Notes under the pieces: generated by a model | Told to the model about the DNA's origin: nothing | The model's database searches: none | Seen by the model: the letters and a program-made list of their open reading frames with translations, nothing else | Assembly (NCBI GenBank): GCA_037039925.1 | Contig: JAXRKP010000118.1 | Coordinates: forward strand, 376,001 to 440,000 | Direction of reading: 5' to 3' | Origin: Doris montereyensis | Lineage: Eukaryota > Mollusca > Gastropoda > Nudibranchia > Dorididae | Length of the DNA stretch: 64,000 nucleotides | Translations under genes and position numbers: made by a program | Part shown: positions 60,926 to 64,000 of the stretch, piece by piece | Layout of the letters: every line of letters starts with the position of its first letter | How positions within the stretch are numbered: the first letter of the stretch is position 1

Positions 60926-62758
60926 ATGCATTTAAAAACCGAACAAATCAAAACTGTATTTAAAAACTGGCGTCCAATAACTTTTCTTAATATTTCATTG
61001 AAAATTGCCTCTGGTTGTCTAGGCAACAGGTTAAAGCGCTTGTTATCTAAAGTAATAAATCCAAAACAAACTGGAATCATTGCTGGCTGTTTCATGGGAG
61101 ACAATGTAAAGTTAATGCATGGTGGTCAAAAGTACTTAGCAAACCTTTGTTGCTCTTATAAATAAATTTTGAAAAGGCATTTTGATATAATCTCATTGTT
61201 ATTTTTTGGAGAAGTCATTACAATTACAATATTATAATCATAAGGATGACATTATTTCATGAGTGAAACTTTTTTTTTACTGCAATATTTAATGCAGATC
61301 TAAAGTTAAAGTCAATGGTTGAGTATCAAGCTGGTATCCTGTACATGCGTGGTTCCAAGATAATCACCTTATCTATTTATTTTAGCCAGCGAAATACTGG
61401 CACATATGATACCAGTCCAAAACAAATATTAAAGAGTACAGAATGTTGGGTTTAGATATAAAGATAAGTTAATATGCCGATGGCACTTGTCTTTTTCTTG
61501 ATGGAAGTGAAGAGTCATTTGACAAATGCATGAATACTTTGCAGGAATTTTCTCGATATTCAGGCTTAAAAATCTATTTTGAAAAATCTAATTTGATTTA
61601 ATTCGGATGTACTAGACCTCCTGAACCAAGGCAAGTAAGTTCATCTTGAAATCCTCAAAATTCACTAGTTTTAGGAATAGTTCTCAACCGACTTAACCCC
61701 CCCCCCCTCCGCCCCCTCAAGCATCATCATTCTCTTGAAACAGATGGATACGATAAAAGTCTAATTTACAGGAGGAAAGGATAGCTACTTTACTCCATAT
61801 GGGAAAAATTGTTGTCATTTAATCAACCCTGTTATCCAAGATAATATGTTTTCCTGACCCAGATCCTAAATTAATAAAAAAAAACAAAAATATCCAGGAC
61901 ATATTCAATAGTTTTTTGTGGGGCAATAAGAGGATAAAAATAAAAAGGAACATGGCAAGAAATAAAATAGAACAAGGTGGTTTAGCCTTAGCCATGGTTG
62001 ATTGTAATGATTTCATTCAGCAGACATCAAAAATCACTTGGATTAGACGCTTGTTTAGTTACGAGTGTAATTGAAAACAGCTCATATCTAAGAAAGTCAA
62101 AGAAATTGAAATAGACCTCTTATTTACACTAGGCCCTGAATATGCGACATGAATCATCAATTATTAACTATTTTGGACTAAAGTAATGTGACATAACTAT
62201 TACAAGACATTTTCATATACATACTTTCCGAAAAACATTGAGGACTTTTATTCAAGTAGTTTTCCGTACGATAAAATAATATTGATTAACTCAATATATA
62301 TAGAAAATGAAGAAACGCTCTGTCAAAAATAAGATTGTTTTCATTGGGCAACTACAGTACAAGACAGATGGGATTTTCTATTCTTATCAAGCCTTTCATC
62401 GGAAATATCCGATAGTAAGAATTAGCTTTTTGACTTAAAATGGTATTGTTAATTCAATCAGAACATATTCGAAATCTCTAAACTTATATGACTCCCCTCT
62501 AAAAAGAAGAAAAAAGTTAATTTTACTATTATTTTGATTCTTAATATTAGTTAAGGTGCATCAAAGATCTACAGTTGACATGTCAAACTATGAAACCGAA
62601 AGGATTAAAAACTTGGGAACAAATATTTTAACATGAATATAGATACTACTTCAATTTTCACACAGCTTAAACTTAAAAAAAACATCCGATACTAATCTCT
62701 GGTGATTCCAAACGAAATTATTGCATACCATTTTAAGTACGAATAAAAGCGTTTCAAG

Positions 62759-62831
<73 letters not shown>

Positions 62832-62832
62832 C

Positions 62833-62907
<75 letters not shown>

Positions 62908-63280
62908 CAATCAGATAAATGTTATTTTGTAATTTACACGTTGAATCAGTACAGCATCTACTTTGGGATTGCATTCATGTAAAGCAGTTCTGGAACGAAA
63001 TTGAAAGACTTATTAACGAGAATTACCCACACATTATGTCTACTTTAAAGCTTTCTCTAGATCACGTCCTACTCGGGATGTCAGATAATGAAATCCATAA
63101 CAATTAGGTTTTTAGTTTTATAATTATAATGGCAACATTCGTCATATAATATAGAAATAAAATCAACAATAAATGGCCTAAAATGACACACTTAAAAAAT
63201 ATTTATACTCTGGATATTGTACAGAAAAATATAACAGTTTAAAATAAAATAAAATGGAGACCTTTGTATCCAAATGGGAA
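60926..63280 (+). pseudogene. L1/Tx1-like LINE, decayed
   Basis: 60950-61160 reads F-K-N-W-R-P-I-T-F-L-N, K-I-A-S, N-R-L-K-R-L-L, Q-T-G-I-I-A-G-C-F-M-G-D-N, the N-W-R-P-I-S-L-L-N and Q-x-G-F-x-x-x-R-x-I-x-x-N block of the L1/Tx1 clade. Motif C survives as Y-A-D-G-T at about 61470 (second Asp changed to Gly), then F-S-R-Y-S-G-L-K-I. The C-terminus near 62915-63105 gives [15 protein letters not shown], the C-x-x-C/H-L-x-x-x-C zinc-knuckle-like end of Tx1 elements. A TA microsatellite has expanded inside the coding region just before it. Many stops. Confidence 0.8.
62760..62900. repeat. (TA)n microsatellite inside the L1/Tx1-like LINE
   Basis: About 140 bp of TA with ACATACATA interruption near 62827-62837. 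Confidence 0.97.
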
Positions 63281-64000
63281 CCTTATATGTTTTTGTTTCG
63301 ATCTTTGATAGTTGATTGAAACCCTTGGTTTTCTGCTTCAATCTATCTTCTTTGATTTAGAATATTTAATTTTGTCATATTTTTTACTGAGATTTTCAGT
63401 CATTTTTACAAAAGCAAGAATGCAAATAGGATAGTTACAATTGATTACAAATAAAATAGAAAAGGAATTTTTTTTTTTAATGTAAACAAGACGTATTAAA
63501 TGAAAAAGACAAAAAAAAAACATGGTAGGACATAAGTTAAAAGAAAAGATTATCGAGAATAAAAATAATGCGAAATAAATCATACTAACAATAACTGTAT
63601 AAACGTATTGCTTAATAACAACACAAACAAGCATAAACACTAAACAAAATAGAGCATAATAAAATAACCCTCCCTGTCCCCCTAAAATAAATAAGAAAAT
63701 AGATACGTACAAAATTAAGGCTATTCCAAATCAAAGATAGGTATCAGATTCTAACTTTTTTAATTTTCACGGTCGTTTCACGTTTTGATTTCTTTGAGAA
63801 ATAGACTGTTTGATTTCGTATTTCTAAAAGAAGCATAAAAAAAGTTGATCATTTAATATTGATTGACAATTTATATTGTCTATCTTTGTGATATGGTTTG
63901 GGTTAAAAGGCAAAGCTGTATTTTTAACTTGAACTTCATTATAGCTTCCCGAACAAGATTAACATAATTTTCGTTTCTCAGTAAGGAGCTATTAGATTTC
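63281..64000. other. AT-rich end of window
   Basis: Probably 3' flank of the LINE. A 124-codon minus-strand hydrophobic frame (63712-63338) lies in very AT-rich sequence and has no recognisable domain. Confidence 0.4.

Noticed and set aside
63338..63712. 124-codon hydrophobic minus-strand frame
   Set aside because: Lies in very AT-rich LINE flank with no recognisable domain or splice signal.

Overview
This is an AT-rich, intron-bearing, repeat-dense animal nuclear window with no prokaryotic gene organisation. It carries spliced fatty-acid elongase and thioredoxin-domain genes, many decayed LINEs, tRNA-derived SINEs, a Penelope-like element with hammerhead-like motifs, pogo/Tigger DNA elements and very long AT/AG microsatellites. 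This fits a lophotrochozoan, most likely a mollusc; that placement is inference, since no species marker is visible.

Host genes are few. (1) At 1-1508 (+) lie the last two coding exons of an ELOVL-type very-long-chain fatty acid elongase with a Q-x-x-F-L-H-V-Y-H-H active-site box typical of PUFA elongases. (2) At 27931-28750 (-) lies a single-exon ELOVL6-like elongase with an F-L-H-W-Y-H-H box. The two genes converge across about 26 kb. (3) At 46966-54660 (+) lies a four-exon TXNDC15 homologue: signal peptide, acidic luminal region, thioredoxin fold with W-C-Y-F-C, and a C-terminal membrane helix. All three genes carry frame-breaking indels, two of them in homopolymers. This suggests uncorrected consensus errors at least as strongly as real pseudogenes.

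Layout. 0-1.5 kb: elongase 3' end. 1.5-12 kb: noncoding, with a 3 x 120-bp tandem repeat. 12-14.5 kb: LINE fragments and a SINE. 15-22.7 kb: large CT/GA/TA microsatellites, a second SINE, and two head-to-head copies of one LINE family. 22-27.9 kb: quiet AT-rich sequence, possibly 3' UTR of the ELOVL6-like gene. 29.5-34.1 kb: a LINE copy interrupted by a poly(A) retrocopy, by a foldback element with two hammerhead-like motifs and a 13-bp target duplication, and by an A/C-rich insert with a 12-bp duplication. 35-46 kb: three more LINE lineages, a Ty3/gypsy remnant and a second poly(A) retrocopy. 47-54.7 kb: TXNDC15, with a SINE, a LINE scrap and a Tigger-like element in its introns. 55.8-57.7 kb: a second foldback with arms of about 620 bp. 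58-60.9 kb: another copy of the main LINE. 60.9-63.3 kb: an L1/Tx1-like LINE.

The most notable signals are the foldback at 31021-32346, whose arms each carry a hammerhead-like motif, and a LINE family whose 5' end is built of roughly 67-bp tandem monomers (three, three and one unit in three copies). No evidence of a defence system, operon or CRISPR array was seen.
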